DNA of 64,000 nucleotides from Zeaxanthinibacter enoshimensis. Its GTDB lineage: Bacteria; Bacteroidota; Bacteroidia; Flavobacteriales; Flavobacteriaceae. A program made the position numbers and the translations under genes. Positions 1 to 8,780 of this stretch are shown here, in pieces; positions within the stretch are counted from its first letter, which is position 1; each line of letters begins with the position of its first letter. Below the pieces are notes generated by a model. It did no database searches. It had not been told where the DNA came from and saw only the letters and a program-made list of their open reading frames with translations. The stretch spans positions 372,001 to 436,000 of the forward strand of contig NZ_SNYI01000001.1 in assembly GCF_004362865.1 (NCBI RefSeq), written 5' to 3'.

Positions 1-2
1 TC

Positions 3-782
3 CAATTACAGGTAGCCTATTCAAATTTCCTGGCGTTCAGGAGGGATAAACCCCGGGACGCTATTGCCATATTAAAGAATTGTCTTGAGATCCCCATGGC
101 TAAATACGCCCAGGCGTATGTAAAAATGGCCCTGGCGGACATCCTTGTCTTTGACCGCAGGTTCAATGAAGCCCTTATCCAGTACTCCCAGGTACAAAAA
201 GGCCTGAAAAATGATGTGATGGGACAGGAAGCCCGTTTTAAAGTAGCACAGACCAGCTTTTATAAAGGAGATTTTGAATGGGCCCTGACGCAACTGGAGG
301 TGCTCCGGGGGTCAACTTCACAGTTGATCGCCAACGATGCCATGCAATTAAGTTTGCTGATCTCTGATAATTCACTGGAGGATTCCACCCAGACAGCGTT
401 AAAAAAATACGCGCGGGCAGATCTGCTTGCATACCAGAATAAAGATCCTGAAGCCATAGCATTACTGGATGAGATTCTGACACAACACAAGGGGGAAAGT
501 ATCGAGGACGAAGCCCTTTTTAAACAGGCAGAACTCCTGGAAAAGGCCGGGTCTTACGATGCTGCCCGCTTTAATTATGAAAAAATAATCGAATTCTACG
601 GGATAGACATCCTGGCTGATGATGCCATTTATGCCCTGGCTGAGCTATACCGTACACATTTTAACAAACCTGAAATTGCGATGACCTTATATGAAAAGAT
701 CATCTACAATCACCAGGACAGCTACCACTTCCCCGAAGCCAGGAAGAAATTCCGTATGTTGCGGGGAGATCCAGTAAATTAA
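3..782 (+). CDS. Tetratricopeptide-repeat protein, C-terminal part (5' end outside window)
   Basis: The frame is open from the window edge, so only the last 259 residues are visible. They consist of helical repeats with alternating small and aromatic residues (for example ALIQYSQVQKGL, AALARFNYEKIIEFY-like segments and AMTLYEKIIY), which is the pattern of TPR units. No catalytic motif or membrane segment is visible. It lies 10 bp before a DUF4286 gene and then rsmA and mgtE, a linkage commonly seen in Flavobacteriaceae, where the full protein is a long TPR protein. The function is probably protein-protein interaction or scaffolding at the envelope. The N-terminus, including any signal peptide, cannot be judged. 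Confidence 0.8.
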   Translation, partial: QLQVAYSNFLAFRRDKPRDAIAILKNCLEIPMAKYAQAYVKMALADILVFDRRFNEALIQYSQVQKGLKNDVMGQEARFKVAQTSFYKGDFEWALTQLEVLRGSTSQLIANDAMQLSLLISDNSLEDSTQTALKKYARADLLAYQNKDPEAIALLDEILTQHKGESIEDEALFKQAELLEKAGSYDAARFNYEKIIEFYGIDILADDAIYALAELYRTHFNKPEIAMTLYEKIIYNHQDSYHFPEARKKFRMLRGDPVN

Positions 783-792
783 AAATATCATT

Positions 793-1110
793 ATGTATAT
801 CTATAACGTAACCGTAAATGTTGAAGCAGGCGCTCACCGGGAATGGCTGAAATGGATGCAGGAAGCCCATATTCCCGATGTACTTTCTACCGGCAAATTC
901 ACAAATGCCAGGATGTGCCGCGTTCTTGTGACCGAGGAGACCGGGGGCTATACCTATGCCATCCAGTATACCACCCCGGACCAGGATACCTTGCAGCAAT
1001 ATTACCGGGAAGATGCGGAGCGGCTGCGTACAGAGGTAAGCCGGTTATTTGGAGAGAAAGTGGTGGCTTTCCGGACAGAATTGGAAATTATCAGTGAACA
1101 CCAGCATTGA
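793..1110 (+). CDS. DUF4286 family protein
   Basis: A 105-residue soluble protein beginning MYIYNVTVNVE, with a W-rich segment (REWLKWMQEAHIPDVLSTG) and a conserved YTYAIQYTT strand. This matches the DUF4286 family, a small ferredoxin-like alpha/beta fold found mainly in Bacteroidota. The family has no established biochemical role. It starts 10 bp after the TPR gene and its TGA overlaps the next gene, so it belongs to the operon leading to rsmA and mgtE. The assignment rests on recognition of family sequence features only. Confidence 0.8.
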   Translation: MYIYNVTVNVEAGAHREWLKWMQEAHIPDVLSTGKFTNARMCRVLVTEETGGYTYAIQYTTPDQDTLQQYYREDAERLRTEVSRLFGEKVVAFRTELEIISEHQH

Positions 1111-1427
1111 GTTCTATCCATTACATCTTCAGTTATGGAACCCTGATCGATGACAGGGTACAGAAAGCCCTGTTCCACCGGAGCCTTGAAAATACCCCCG
1201 ACGTATTGCCCGGGTACCGGATCGCGGAAAAGAAGATGTATGGCCGGTACCTGGTGGTTGAACGGACAGGTAATCCCCAGGATTCTGTACCGGGTTATGC
1301 CCTGGCCGTAAAGGAAGAAGAACTCACCATTGCCGATACCTACGAGGGGGAATCTTATGAAAGGATAACGGTAAAACTGAAATCAGGAATTAATGCATGG
1401 CTCTATGTGGAAACAGGGAGCCGATAA
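1107..1427 (+). CDS. Gamma-glutamylcyclotransferase / AIG2-like protein
   Basis: A 106-residue protein with the N-terminal FSYGTL motif of the gamma-glutamylcyclotransferase-like (AIG2, BtrG) fold and a [13 protein letters not shown] segment. The Glu in that segment lies where the family keeps its catalytic acid. Members cyclise gamma-glutamyl amines to 5-oxoproline; the substrate here is unknown. The only plausible start is TTG at 1107, overlapping the stop of the DUF4286 gene as TTGA, so translation is probably coupled. Stop at 1427 is 5 bp before the rsmA start. Confidence 0.75.
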   Translation: MSSIHYIFSYGTLIDDRVQKALFHRSLENTPDVLPGYRIAEKKMYGRYLVVERTGNPQDSVPGYALAVKEEELTIADTYEGESYERITVKLKSGINAWLYVETGSR

Positions 1428-1432
1428 ATCAC

Positions 1433-2311
1433 ATGCACATGTCGGCAAAGGGCCAGAAAAAAAAATCATCCAGGAAATTTAAGACCTACAAAGATCAGGA
1501 ACCTCAGAGCCCGGTTAAAGCGAAGAAGTACCTTGGTCAGCATTTTCTTAAAGACGAAGAGATCGCGGGTAAAATTGCGAATACTCTTGAATTGAATGGT
1601 TACCGTAATGTTCTCGAGATCGGGCCGGGTACCGGGGTAATGACCAAATACCTCCTGCAACGTGATATTGCGCTAGTCGCTATGGATATTGACGAGGAAT
1701 CCATCGTTTACCTGAACCACAGTTTTCCCCTTGAGCATTCCAAATTATTGTCCGGAGACAAGAATTTTAAAGTAGTCCAGGCGGATTTCCTGAATTACGA
1801 CCTGGGGCAGCTGTTCGGAGATGAGCCTTTTGGAATCACCGGGAATTTCCCATACAATATTTCTACCCAGATCGTATTTAAATTACTGGAATGGCGAGAC
1901 CAGGTCCCTGAATTTTCAGGGATGTTCCAGAAAGAGGTGGCACAGCGTATTTGCGAAAAAGAAGGCAGCAAAACCTATGGTATTCTCTCTGTTCTTGTAC
2001 AGGCTTTTTACGATGCCACTTACCTGTTTACAGTACATCCTGAGGTCTTTGATCCTCCCCCGAAAGTACAGTCCGGCGTATTGAGACTGGTGCGAAAGGA
2101 AGACCCATCCCTCGACTGCGATGTGAAGTTATTTTTCAGGGTAGTAAAGACCGCTTTTAACCAAAGGAGGAAGACTTTGAGGAACAGTCTAAAAGTATTT
2201 GAGCTTTCCGATAATCTCAAAGAAGATGCTATCTTTGATCGGCGCCCTGAACAATTGTCAGTAGCAGAGTTCATAGCGCTTACCAATAAGATCGCGCATG
2301 ACACCCTTTAA
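1433..2311 (+). CDS. rsmA: 16S rRNA (adenine(1518)-N(6)/adenine(1519)-N(6))-dimethyltransferase RsmA/KsgA
   Basis: Dimethylates two adjacent adenines in the helix 45 loop of 16S rRNA late in 30S assembly, using S-adenosylmethionine. Diagnostic motifs are [10 protein letters not shown] near the N-terminus, the SAM-binding [10 protein letters not shown], the acidic MDIDEE, and the catalytic NFPYNIST (NLPYNI class). The C-terminal domain includes [13 protein letters not shown] start it at ATG 1433 (an in-frame ATG also lies at 1439). This gives a basic, Lys-rich N-terminal extension of about 25 residues before the conserved core. Longer starts run into the upstream gene. Its end overlaps mgtE by 14 bp, indicating one transcript. 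Confidence 0.96.
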   Translation: MHMSAKGQKKKSSRKFKTYKDQEPQSPVKAKKYLGQHFLKDEEIAGKIANTLELNGYRNVLEIGPGTGVMTKYLLQRDIALVAMDIDEESIVYLNHSFPLEHSKLLSGDKNFKVVQADFLNYDLGQLFGDEPFGITGNFPYNISTQIVFKLLEWRDQVPEFSGMFQKEVAQRICEKEGSKTYGILSVLVQAFYDATYLFTVHPEVFDPPPKVQSGVLRLVRKEDPSLDCDVKLFFRVVKTAFNQRRKTLRNSLKVFELSDNLKEDAIFDRRPEQLSVAEFIALTNKIAHDTL

Positions 2312-3650
2312 ACTCACAGATGAACTGGTTCTTGAGATCCAGTTGCTGATAGACAACCAAAAGGACGCAGAACTGCTGTCCCTGCTGGAAGAGGTGCACT
2401 ATGCGGACGTGGCAGAGATCATCAACGAGCTGAATCCGGAAGAAGCCACCTACCTCATCAAATTACTGGACAGTGACCAGACCTCCGACGTGCTAACCGA
2501 GCTGGATGAAGATGTAAGGGAGAGGATCCTGAACAAGCTGTCAGCAAAGGAGATCGCCGGGGAGCTCGAGGAATTGGATACCGATGACGCGGCAGACATT
2601 GTCGCTGAACTTCCCAATGAAATCATACAGGAGGTTATTTCCGAGATCGAGGACAGGGAACACGCAAAGGATATTGTGGATCTGTTGCGTTACGATGTCA
2701 ATTCTGCCGGAGGGCTGATGGCCAAAGAGCTGGTCAAAGTGAACGAGAACTGGAATGTACTTACCTGTGTCAAAGAGATGAGGACACAGGCAGAGAACGT
2801 AACTCGCGTTCATTCTATCTACGTGGTAGACGATGAAGATAAACTGAAAGGGAGGTTGTCCCTTAAAGACCTGCTTACTACGGCAACAACTACCCATATT
2901 AAAGATGTCTACATTCCAAAAGTAGATTCGGTCAACGTAAATGAAAAACCCGAGGAGGTGGCCAAGATCATGTCCAAATACGACCTTGAAGCGATCCCGG
3001 TCGTGGACGAGATAGGACGCCTGGTAGGCCGTATCACTATTGATGATATCGTGGATGTGATCAAAGAGGAGGCGGATAAGGATTACCAGATGGCTGCGGG
3101 TATCTCACAAGGGGTAGAAGCTGATGACAGTATATGGGAACTGACCAGGGCCCGACTTCCCTGGTTATTCCTGGGCCTCTTAGGCGGAGTCTGTGCAGCG
3201 GCTATTATGGGTGGTTTCGAAGATTTGATCAGCCAGCATGCCCTGCTCTTCTTTTTCACCCCGCTTATTGCTGCGATGGCCGGGAATGTAGGGGTGCAAT
3301 CCAGCGCTATTATTGTACAGGGACTGGCTAATGACGACCTCAAAGGCAGTATAAGCCAGCGATTGATCAAGGAAATGCTCCTGGCGGCACTTAATGGGGT
3401 GATCCTGGCATTGGTGCTGTTATTTTTTACCTGGATCTGGCAGGGAAGCTTTATCACCTCCCTGGCTATTTCCGTCTCCCTGATCGCTGTGATCATAGTG
3501 GCCGGAATCATAGGTACCTTCACCCCGCTCTTTCTTCATAAAAGAGGGATAGACCCGGCAATTGCCACCGGGCCATTTATCACCACCAGCAATGATATTT
3601 TCGGCATCCTGATCTATTTCACCATTGCCAAGATGCTTTTAGGGATTTAA
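2298..3650 (+). CDS. mgtE: Magnesium transporter MgtE
   Basis: A 450-residue Mg2+ channel/transporter of the inner membrane. The acidic N-domain (residues about 1-125) has many ELD/DDAADI repeats. It is followed by a CBS pair (about 130-255, with [18 protein letters not shown] and [18 protein letters not shown]) and five transmembrane helices from about 275 to the end. The pore signature [16 protein letters not shown] is present. Cytosolic domains gate the pore according to Mg2+. It overlaps rsmA by 14 bp, an arrangement usual in Flavobacteriaceae. Length and domain order are normal. Confidence 0.97.
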   Translation: MTPFKLTDELVLEIQLLIDNQKDAELLSLLEEVHYADVAEIINELNPEEATYLIKLLDSDQTSDVLTELDEDVRERILNKLSAKEIAGELEELDTDDAADIVAELPNEIIQEVISEIEDREHAKDIVDLLRYDVNSAGGLMAKELVKVNENWNVLTCVKEMRTQAENVTRVHSIYVVDDEDKLKGRLSLKDLLTTATTTHIKDVYIPKVDSVNVNEKPEEVAKIMSKYDLEAIPVVDEIGRLVGRITIDDIVDVIKEEADKDYQMAAGISQGVEADDSIWELTRARLPWLFLGLLGGVCAAAIMGGFEDLISQHALLFFFTPLIAAMAGNVGVQSSAIIVQGLANDDLKGSISQRLIKEMLLAALNGVILALVLLFFTWIWQGSFITSLAISVSLIAVIIVAGIIGTFTPLFLHKRGIDPAIATGPFITTSNDIFGILIYFTIAKMLLGI

Positions 3651-3713
3651 GCTAACAGAAATCCCTTAAATTAGAGCTTCCAACGCAATGGAAGGTAAAA
3701 ATCTTATTCAGGT

Positions 3714-4646
3714 ATGAAGGTAAAGGTAGCAGTGATACAACATGCACCTGTATTTTTTGACAAGGAAAAAACGCTGCAGAAACTGGAAAAGCTGGTGAGA
3801 GAATATTCCTCCCAGGGCTGCCGGCTGCTTTTATTCCCGGAGTCCTTTATACCGGGTTACCCAAGGGGATTTACTTTCGGTGCCTCGGTTGGGAGCAGGG
3901 ATGAAGCGGGGCGGGAACTCTATGCCGAATACCTCGATAACAGCATTGCCCTTGATGAAGACAGGGAACGGCTGGAAAAGATTGCTGCCAAATATAAAGT
4001 TTACCTGGTGATCGGCGCTACAGAGCGCGAGGCTAAAGGGCGAAGTCTTTATTGCTCCATGATTTATATTTCCCCCAAAAATGGTCTGCTGGGCGTACAC
4101 CGGAAGATAAAGCCTACCGGCACGGAAAGAGTTGTTTGGAGTGAAGCCGGAGGGGAAAGCCTGGTATCCTTTGATACCAAAGTAGGGAAATTAGGCGGAC
4201 TTATCTGCTGGGAAAATTATATGCCCCTGGCAAGGATGGCAATGTATAAGCAGGGTGTGCAGATCTACCTGGCCCCGACAGCAGATGCGAGGGATTCCTG
4301 GGTCAGCAGCATGCAACATATAGCCCTGGAAGGGCGATGCTTTGTACTGGGATGTAACCAGTATTTTACCCGGGAAATGTATCCCCGGAAATACCGTGAT
4401 CTACTCCCCGAAACACCGGAAGAAATTTGTCCCGGAGGTAGTGTGATCATATCACCTTCTGGTAAAATCCTTGCAGGACCCCTTTGGAATGATAGCGGGG
4501 TACTCCTTGCAGAGTTAGACTTAGATGAAATAAAGAAAGTGAGTTTAGATTTTGACGTCACCGGCCATTATGCGAGGAATGATATTTTTGATCTGAAAAT
4601 CCAGGATCAGCCACCCATGAAAAAAGAAGTTGATGAAAGCGATTAA
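3714..4646 (+). CDS. Nitrilase-family carbon-nitrogen hydrolase
   Basis: A 310-residue enzyme of the nitrilase superfamily, which cleaves nitriles or amides through a cysteine thioester. The catalytic triad is visible: Glu43 in LLFPESFIPGYPRG, Lys in HRKIKPTGTERVVW (near 133) and Cys in LGGLICWENYMPLARMA (near 167). The CWEN signature and the GTERVVW stretch place it close to true nitrilases (branch 1) rather than amidases. It overlaps the following cupin gene by 14 bp, so the two are co-translated. The substrate cannot be read from sequence. Confidence 0.92.
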   Translation: MKVKVAVIQHAPVFFDKEKTLQKLEKLVREYSSQGCRLLLFPESFIPGYPRGFTFGASVGSRDEAGRELYAEYLDNSIALDEDRERLEKIAAKYKVYLVIGATEREAKGRSLYCSMIYISPKNGLLGVHRKIKPTGTERVVWSEAGGESLVSFDTKVGKLGGLICWENYMPLARMAMYKQGVQIYLAPTADARDSWVSSMQHIALEGRCFVLGCNQYFTREMYPRKYRDLLPETPEEICPGGSVIISPSGKILAGPLWNDSGVLLAELDLDEIKKVSLDFDVTGHYARNDIFDLKIQDQPPMKKEVDESD

Positions 4647-4998
4647 CCTATCCGAAAAATTCAAAAAATTTGATAAACAATGGCATCCCCACCAGGTAGC
4701 CGTTGTGGATGGTATGCAGGTATTACTGGCGCGCCTGAAAGGCGAGTTTGTCTGGCATGCCCACCAGGAGGAAGACGAACTCTTCCAGGTGATCAAAGGC
4801 ACGCTGTACATGCAGTTCAGGGACCGGACAGAAGTTGTGCGGGAAGGAGAACTTATCGTAATTCCAAAAGGTATAGAACACTGTCCTATGACAAAGAATA
4901 ACGAAGAAGTGCAGGTATTGCTCTTTGAAAAGATCGGCATTTCACATACCGGCAATATTAAGGACGAACGAACTGTGACAGAGTACCCCAAAATCTGA
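4633..4998 (+). CDS. Cupin-domain protein
   Basis: A 121-residue single-domain cupin. Motif 1 is WHAHQEEDELFQVIKG (HxH...E metal ligands) and motif 2 is IPKGIEHCP, so it should bind one divalent metal in a small beta-barrel. Close relatives are annotated only as cupins, some related to mannose-6-phosphate isomerase-like proteins. It starts at ATG 4633 inside the end of the nitrilase gene and stops 6 bp before the next dehydrogenase gene, so it forms a three-gene run with them. The reaction is unknown. Confidence 0.88.
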   Translation: MKAINLSEKFKKFDKQWHPHQVAVVDGMQVLLARLKGEFVWHAHQEEDELFQVIKGTLYMQFRDRTEVVREGELIVIPKGIEHCPMTKNNEEVQVLLFEKIGISHTGNIKDERTVTEYPKI

Positions 4999-5004
4999 TC
5001 TTCA

Positions 5005-5952
5005 ATGAAATTATTACACCTCGATACAAATCATCCCCTGATGATCAGCGAATTTGCAAAGATGGGCTATGAGAACCATGAGGACTATACAGGCAGTAAG
5101 GAGGAAATTGAATCCAGGATTCACCAGTACGACGGTATCATCATCCGCAGCCGGTTTACGATAGACCGTGACTTCCTGGATAAGGCTACAAACCTGAAAT
5201 TCATCGGGCGGGTGGGAGCAGGACTGGAAAATATTGACACCGCTTATGCCACCTCCAGAGGAGTATTCCTCGCCGCCGCACCGGAAGGCAACAGGAATGC
5301 AGTAGGAGAACACAGCCTGGGAATGTTGTTGTCTTTATTTAACAAGCTGAATAAGGCCGATCGTGAAGTCCGCCAGGGTGTTTGGGACCGCGAAGGTAAT
5401 CGCGGGCTGGAACTGGATGGAAAATGCGTGGGTATTATAGGCTATGGTAATATGGGAAAAGCATTTGCCAGGAAACTGAAAGGATTTGAGGTAGAGGTGC
5501 TTTGTTACGATATTAAACCGGGTGTGGGCGATGAGAATGCGAGGCAGGTAAGCCTGGATGAATTGCGACGCAAAGCCCAGGTCCTGAGCCTCCACGTACC
5601 ACAGACCCCGGATACCGTCGGCATGGTTGATTCCCGGTTTATCAATGGCTTCCGTCATCCCTTCTGGATCATCAATACCGCCAGGGGTAAGTGTATAGTT
5701 ACCAAAGACCTCGTCAATGCTCTTGAATCCGGAAAAATACTAGGTGCAGGGCTGGATGTCCTGGAATATGAAAAGGCTTCTTTTGAAAAATTATTCCAAG
5801 GCGATGAGATGCCCGAAGCATTCCGTTACCTGGTTGCTTCCGATAAAGTACTCCTGACCCCTCATGTGGGAGGTTGGACCGTGGAAAGTAAAGAAAAACT
5901 GGCCCAGACCATCGTGGATAAGGTGCATCGACATTTTCACAACCAAACGTAA
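5005..5952 (+). CDS. D-isomer-specific 2-hydroxyacid dehydrogenase
   Basis: A 315-residue NAD-dependent dehydrogenase related to phosphoglycerate dehydrogenase. The substrate-binding domain has FIGRVGAGLENID. The Rossmann motif is GIIGYGNMGKAF. The catalytic Arg is in INTARGKCIV and the catalytic His in LLTPHVGGWTVES. It lacks the C-terminal ACT or ASB domain of full-length SerA, so it is either a short 3-phosphoglycerate dehydrogenase or another 2-ketoacid reductase. It starts 6 bp after the cupin gene. No serC is nearby to decide the pathway. Confidence 0.9.
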   Translation: MKLLHLDTNHPLMISEFAKMGYENHEDYTGSKEEIESRIHQYDGIIIRSRFTIDRDFLDKATNLKFIGRVGAGLENIDTAYATSRGVFLAAAPEGNRNAVGEHSLGMLLSLFNKLNKADREVRQGVWDREGNRGLELDGKCVGIIGYGNMGKAFARKLKGFEVEVLCYDIKPGVGDENARQVSLDELRRKAQVLSLHVPQTPDTVGMVDSRFINGFRHPFWIINTARGKCIVTKDLVNALESGKILGAGLDVLEYEKASFEKLFQGDEMPEAFRYLVASDKVLLTPHVGGWTVESKEKLAQTIVDKVHRHFHNQT

Positions 5953-6066
5953 ATCTAACACCACCAATCCTATTGCTATAGCCGGAATGCTTTAGTGAAA
6001 ATTTGGTATCTTGTTTAGACTTCCCCCTGTACCGGGACCCGGCAGGCGACCAAAACTAAATAACCA

Positions 6067-6540
6067 ATGAAGATCAAGTCAATTATTATCAGGTACGGCG
6101 TGTATGGGCTGCTTACAGGAATTATTCTGTTCTTACTCGTGCTTGGACTGGGGAGCGGGCTGAGTTTCGGTGCCCAGGAAATGGTGGGTTATTCCGTGAT
6201 CCTGATCTCCCTGGCTTTCATTTATCCGGGGGTTAAAAAATTCAGGGATGAAAAACAAGGTGGCCATATCGGGTACCGCAAGGCTACACTGGTCGGCCTG
6301 TTGATCGCCACCTTCAGCGGTATCGGAATTGCCATTGCCGATTTCATCTATCTCACACTTATCAACCCTGACTTCTTCACTGAGTACTCCTCCAACCTTC
6401 GAACCCAGGGCTATAAAGGAGAAATTCCGGATTACGGCAGCGGGTTTATGGCGGCTATCATGTTCCTGACTGTAATGGCAGCCGGGATAATTGTCGCTGT
6501 GGGAACGGCAATATTATTAAGAAAAAAAAGACCAAGATGA
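6067..6540 (+). CDS. DUF4199 integral membrane protein
   Basis: A 157-residue membrane protein with four predicted transmembrane helices (about 9-30, 37-55, 74-98 and 127-150) and a polar loop carrying TEYSSNLRTQGYKGEIPDY between helices 3 and 4. Layout and length match the Bacteroidota family DUF4199, of unknown function. The stop codon overlaps the start of the DUF1801 gene (ATGA at 6537), so the two are translationally coupled. Confidence 0.85.
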   Translation: MKIKSIIIRYGVYGLLTGIILFLLVLGLGSGLSFGAQEMVGYSVILISLAFIYPGVKKFRDEKQGGHIGYRKATLVGLLIATFSGIGIAIADFIYLTLINPDFFTEYSSNLRTQGYKGEIPDYGSGFMAAIMFLTVMAAGIIVAVGTAILLRKKRPR

Positions 6541-7004
6541 CATCAGATGCTACAACGCCTGAAGCGTATATTGCGGAAATTCCTGAAGAACGTAAACCAT
6601 ATATGCACAAGCTTCGCGATACCATCCTGAAGAACCTGCCTGAAGGGTTCAGGGAAGAAATGAGTTACGGGATGATCGGGTACGTGGTACCTCATGAATT
6701 ATACCCGCCGGGCTACCATGTAAATCCTCAATTACCATTACCGTTTCTCAGTATCGCCTCCCAGAAGAATAATCTCGCCCTTTACCATATGGGCATCTAT
6801 GCCAACCCGGAATTACACGATTGGTGGGTGGCGGAGTATAAGAACAGGGTGCCTTCCAGATTGGATATGGGCAAAAGTTGTATCCGCTTTAAAAAACCGG
6901 AACAGATCCCATATGACCTTATAGGGGAATTGTGCTCCAAAGTAAGCGTAGAGGAATGGATATCTACCTATGAAAACCAAATAAAAAACTACAGGAAAAA
7001 ATGA
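6537..7004 (+). CDS. DUF1801 (YdhG-like) domain protein
   Basis: A 155-residue soluble protein with the DUF1801 layout: N-terminal helix with AYIAEIPEERKPYMHKLRDTI, then LPEGFREEMSYGMIGYVVP, then a beta-sheet with LALYHMGIYANPEL and the GKSCIRFKK strand. The family adopts an SH3-like/YdhG fold and is of unknown function. It overlaps both its neighbours by 4 bp (ATGA at each end), forming a DUF4199-DUF1801-VOC operon. Confidence 0.85.
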   Translation: MTSDATTPEAYIAEIPEERKPYMHKLRDTILKNLPEGFREEMSYGMIGYVVPHELYPPGYHVNPQLPLPFLSIASQKNNLALYHMGIYANPELHDWWVAEYKNRVPSRLDMGKSCIRFKKPEQIPYDLIGELCSKVSVEEWISTYENQIKNYRKK

Positions 7005-7387
7005 AAAACAGAGTTACTGGATTAGGGGGATTCTTTTTTAAATCAGAAGACCCGGATAAGATGAAATCATGGTATAAAGAACACCTGGGGCTACCTGTAG
7101 ACAATTACGGCTGTTCGTTCTGGTGGAAGGATAAGGAGGGGAATGACTGTATGACTCAGTGGAGCCCGATGGACCAGGAAACCAAATATTTTGAGCCCAG
7201 TAAAAAACAATTCATGATGAACTTCAGGGTAGAGAACCTGGTTGAACTACTGGAAGTACTTAAAAAGGAGGGAGTCACTGTCGTGGGTGAGATCGAAGAA
7301 TATGATTATGGGAAGTTCGGCTGGATCCTGGACCCTGAGGGGAATAAGCTGGAGTTGTGGGAACCTGTAGACAAAGCGTTTCTCTAA
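7001..7387 (+). CDS. VOC (glyoxalase-like) family protein
   Basis: A 128-residue protein made of two beta-alpha-beta-beta-beta modules typical of the vicinal oxygen chelate fold: GGFFFKSEDPDKMKSWYKEHLG at the start and FGWILDPEGNKLELWEP at the end, the last Glu being a usual metal ligand. A member of the large glyoxalase/bleomycin-resistance class without assignable substrate. It overlaps DUF1801 by 4 bp. Confidence 0.88.
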   Translation: MKNRVTGLGGFFFKSEDPDKMKSWYKEHLGLPVDNYGCSFWWKDKEGNDCMTQWSPMDQETKYFEPSKKQFMMNFRVENLVELLEVLKKEGVTVVGEIEEYDYGKFGWILDPEGNKLELWEPVDKAFL

Positions 7388-7438
7388 TCGTTTTTTTTCC
7401 TACATTTAATTCATTATTAACCAACTAAACAAAAAACC

Positions 7439-7864
7439 ATGTCTGAAGATAACCAGGATAAGGCTAAAAAAGCGGCTGAAGAAGCGAAGGCAGCTGCAGA
7501 TGACGCTGCGAAAGACGCTAAAGAATCAGCAGAAAGTTTCAAGGAAGAAGCTAAGAAAACGGCGAATGAATTCTCCGAAGGTTTTAAAAGTGCTACCGGT
7601 GATAACAAGAAGATCGTAGCCGGGATTCTCGCAATTATCCTGGGAGGATTCGGTATTCATAAATTCATCCTGGGATACCAGAAAGAAGGGATCATCCTGT
7701 TAGTGATCACCCTGATAGGAATAGTGCTCTCTTGCGTGGTGGTCGGGGCATTTATTTGTATGGCAACGGGATTGGTGGGACTCATTGAAGGTATCATTTA
7801 TCTTACTAAGTCCGATGAAGAATTCTATAATACGTACCAGGTGGGCAGAAAGCCCTGGTTCTGA
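7439..7864 (+). CDS. TM2-domain membrane protein
   Basis: A 141-residue protein in two parts. Residues 1-50 are an Ala/Lys/Glu-rich, helix-forming segment resembling LEA or apolipoprotein-like repeats (KKAAEEAKAAADDAAKDA). Residues 58-125 are a TM2 domain: helix, GGFGIHKFILGYQKEG turn, second helix, with a third hydrophobic stretch. TM2 proteins have no settled bacterial function. A rho-independent terminator follows at once. Confidence 0.85.
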   Translation: MSEDNQDKAKKAAEEAKAAADDAAKDAKESAESFKEEAKKTANEFSEGFKSATGDNKKIVAGILAIILGGFGIHKFILGYQKEGIILLVITLIGIVLSCVVVGAFICMATGLVGLIEGIIYLTKSDEEFYNTYQVGRKPWF

Positions 7865-7869
7865 GATAC

Positions 7870-7902
7870 AGCCGGGCAATAATTTTAACCCGGCTTTTTT
7901 TT
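7870..7902 (+). terminator. Rho-independent terminator after the TM2 gene
   Basis: The 7-bp stem agccggg/cccggct with an 11-nt loop is followed by eight T residues, 6 bp after the stop codon. It separates the TM2 gene from the arsR-like operon. Confidence 0.85.
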
Positions 7903-7920
7903 GATCAATTTATTATCGTA

Positions 7921-7932
7921 ATATTGCAATAT
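7921..7932. promoter_or_regulatory. Perfect 12-bp palindrome, candidate ArsR operator
   Basis: The sequence atattgcaatat is identical to its reverse complement and lies 11 bp before the arsR-type start codon. ArsR/SmtB repressors bind short AT-rich palindromes of this kind in their own promoters, so autoregulation is inferred from position and symmetry only. Confidence 0.5.
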
Positions 7933-7943
7933 ATAAATATGAC

Positions 7944-8267
7944 ATGGGTATTTCCAAAACACAGATCTTCTCACCCTCTCAGAACAGGCTCGCACGGCAG
8001 TTCAAAGCTCTTGCACATCCTGCGCGTATAGCCATACTGCAGTTCCTCAGCCGGCAGGAAGGCTGTATCTGCAATGATATTGTCGAAGAGATCGGGCTTG
8101 CCCAACCCACTATTTCCCAACACCTGAAAGAATTGAAGCAGGTGGGCCTGATTCAGGGAGAAGTGGAAGGAAAGAAGATATGTTACTGCATCAATGCCGA
8201 GGTATGGAAAAGCCTGCAGGACGAATTTCATTCATTTTTTGAGACCGGCGGAAACTCCTGCTGTTAA
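7944..8267 (+). CDS. ArsR-family metalloregulator
   Basis: A 107-residue winged-helix repressor. The DNA-binding part is [20 protein letters not shown] followed by [18 protein letters not shown] and the wing [11 protein letters not shown]. Cys residues in GCICND near the recognition helix and the C-terminal GGNSCC could bind a thiophilic metalloid, although the classical ELCVCDL site is changed to GCICND. It heads an operon with a DUF6428 gene and a GNAT gene, which in Flavobacteriia usually accompanies arsenic resistance. A palindrome just upstream suggests autoregulation. Confidence 0.88.
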   Translation: MGISKTQIFSPSQNRLARQFKALAHPARIAILQFLSRQEGCICNDIVEEIGLAQPTISQHLKELKQVGLIQGEVEGKKICYCINAEVWKSLQDEFHSFFETGGNSCC

Positions 8268-8280
8268 TTAATCGAATATT

Positions 8281-8769
8281 ATGAAAACTCAAGAATTCTT
8301 AGAACTGTTACGACAACACCCGGACAAGAGCCTGTTGTTCGAATATGCTCCCGGGAAACTGGTTGGTGCTAATTACCATATTACGGAGGTCAAGAATATT
8401 ATAGTCGATTCTGTGGACTGCGGTACAGGGACTGACCGATGGAACGAGACGGTCATACAATTGTGGGAGAGTCCTTCCGAACTTGGGAAAACCGAATACC
8501 TTAGTGTATATAAAGCAAATGGTATCCTGAAGAAAGTAGACCGTTTACGCAAAATGGACCGGGAAGCAGTCCTGAAATTTGAATACGGAAACCAGGAATT
8601 CCACACCGCCCAATTGCATGTGAACTCTTTTGAGATCGGGGCTTCCGAATTAAGGATGCAGCTTGGGGTGACTTTGACAGACTGCAAAGCCAAAGAAAGC
8701 TGTGGCATCCCGGTGGAAAGCAACACCCCAGAGCAAGAGACCTGCGAACCCGGCAGCGGCTGCTGTTAA
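8281..8769 (+). CDS. DUF6428 family protein, arsenic-operon associated
   Basis: A 162-residue soluble protein starting MKTQEFLELLRQHPDKSLLFEY, with a conserved YHITEVKNI segment and a Cys-rich C-terminus (DCKAKESCGIPVES, then GSGCC). This agrees with the family called DUF6428, usually found between arsR and arsenate-reductase genes in Flavobacteriaceae. The C-terminal thiols suggest metalloid binding, but no function is established. It lies 13 bp downstream of arsR and 11 bp before the GNAT gene. Confidence 0.65.
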   Translation: MKTQEFLELLRQHPDKSLLFEYAPGKLVGANYHITEVKNIIVDSVDCGTGTDRWNETVIQLWESPSELGKTEYLSVYKANGILKKVDRLRKMDREAVLKFEYGNQEFHTAQLHVNSFEIGASELRMQLGVTLTDCKAKESCGIPVESNTPEQETCEPGSGCC

Positions 8770-8780
8770 AATTATTGGCC

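Noticed and set aside
2241-2320. Mg2+ riboswitch before mgtE
   Set aside because: mgtE starts inside rsmA, which leaves no leader for a riboswitch.
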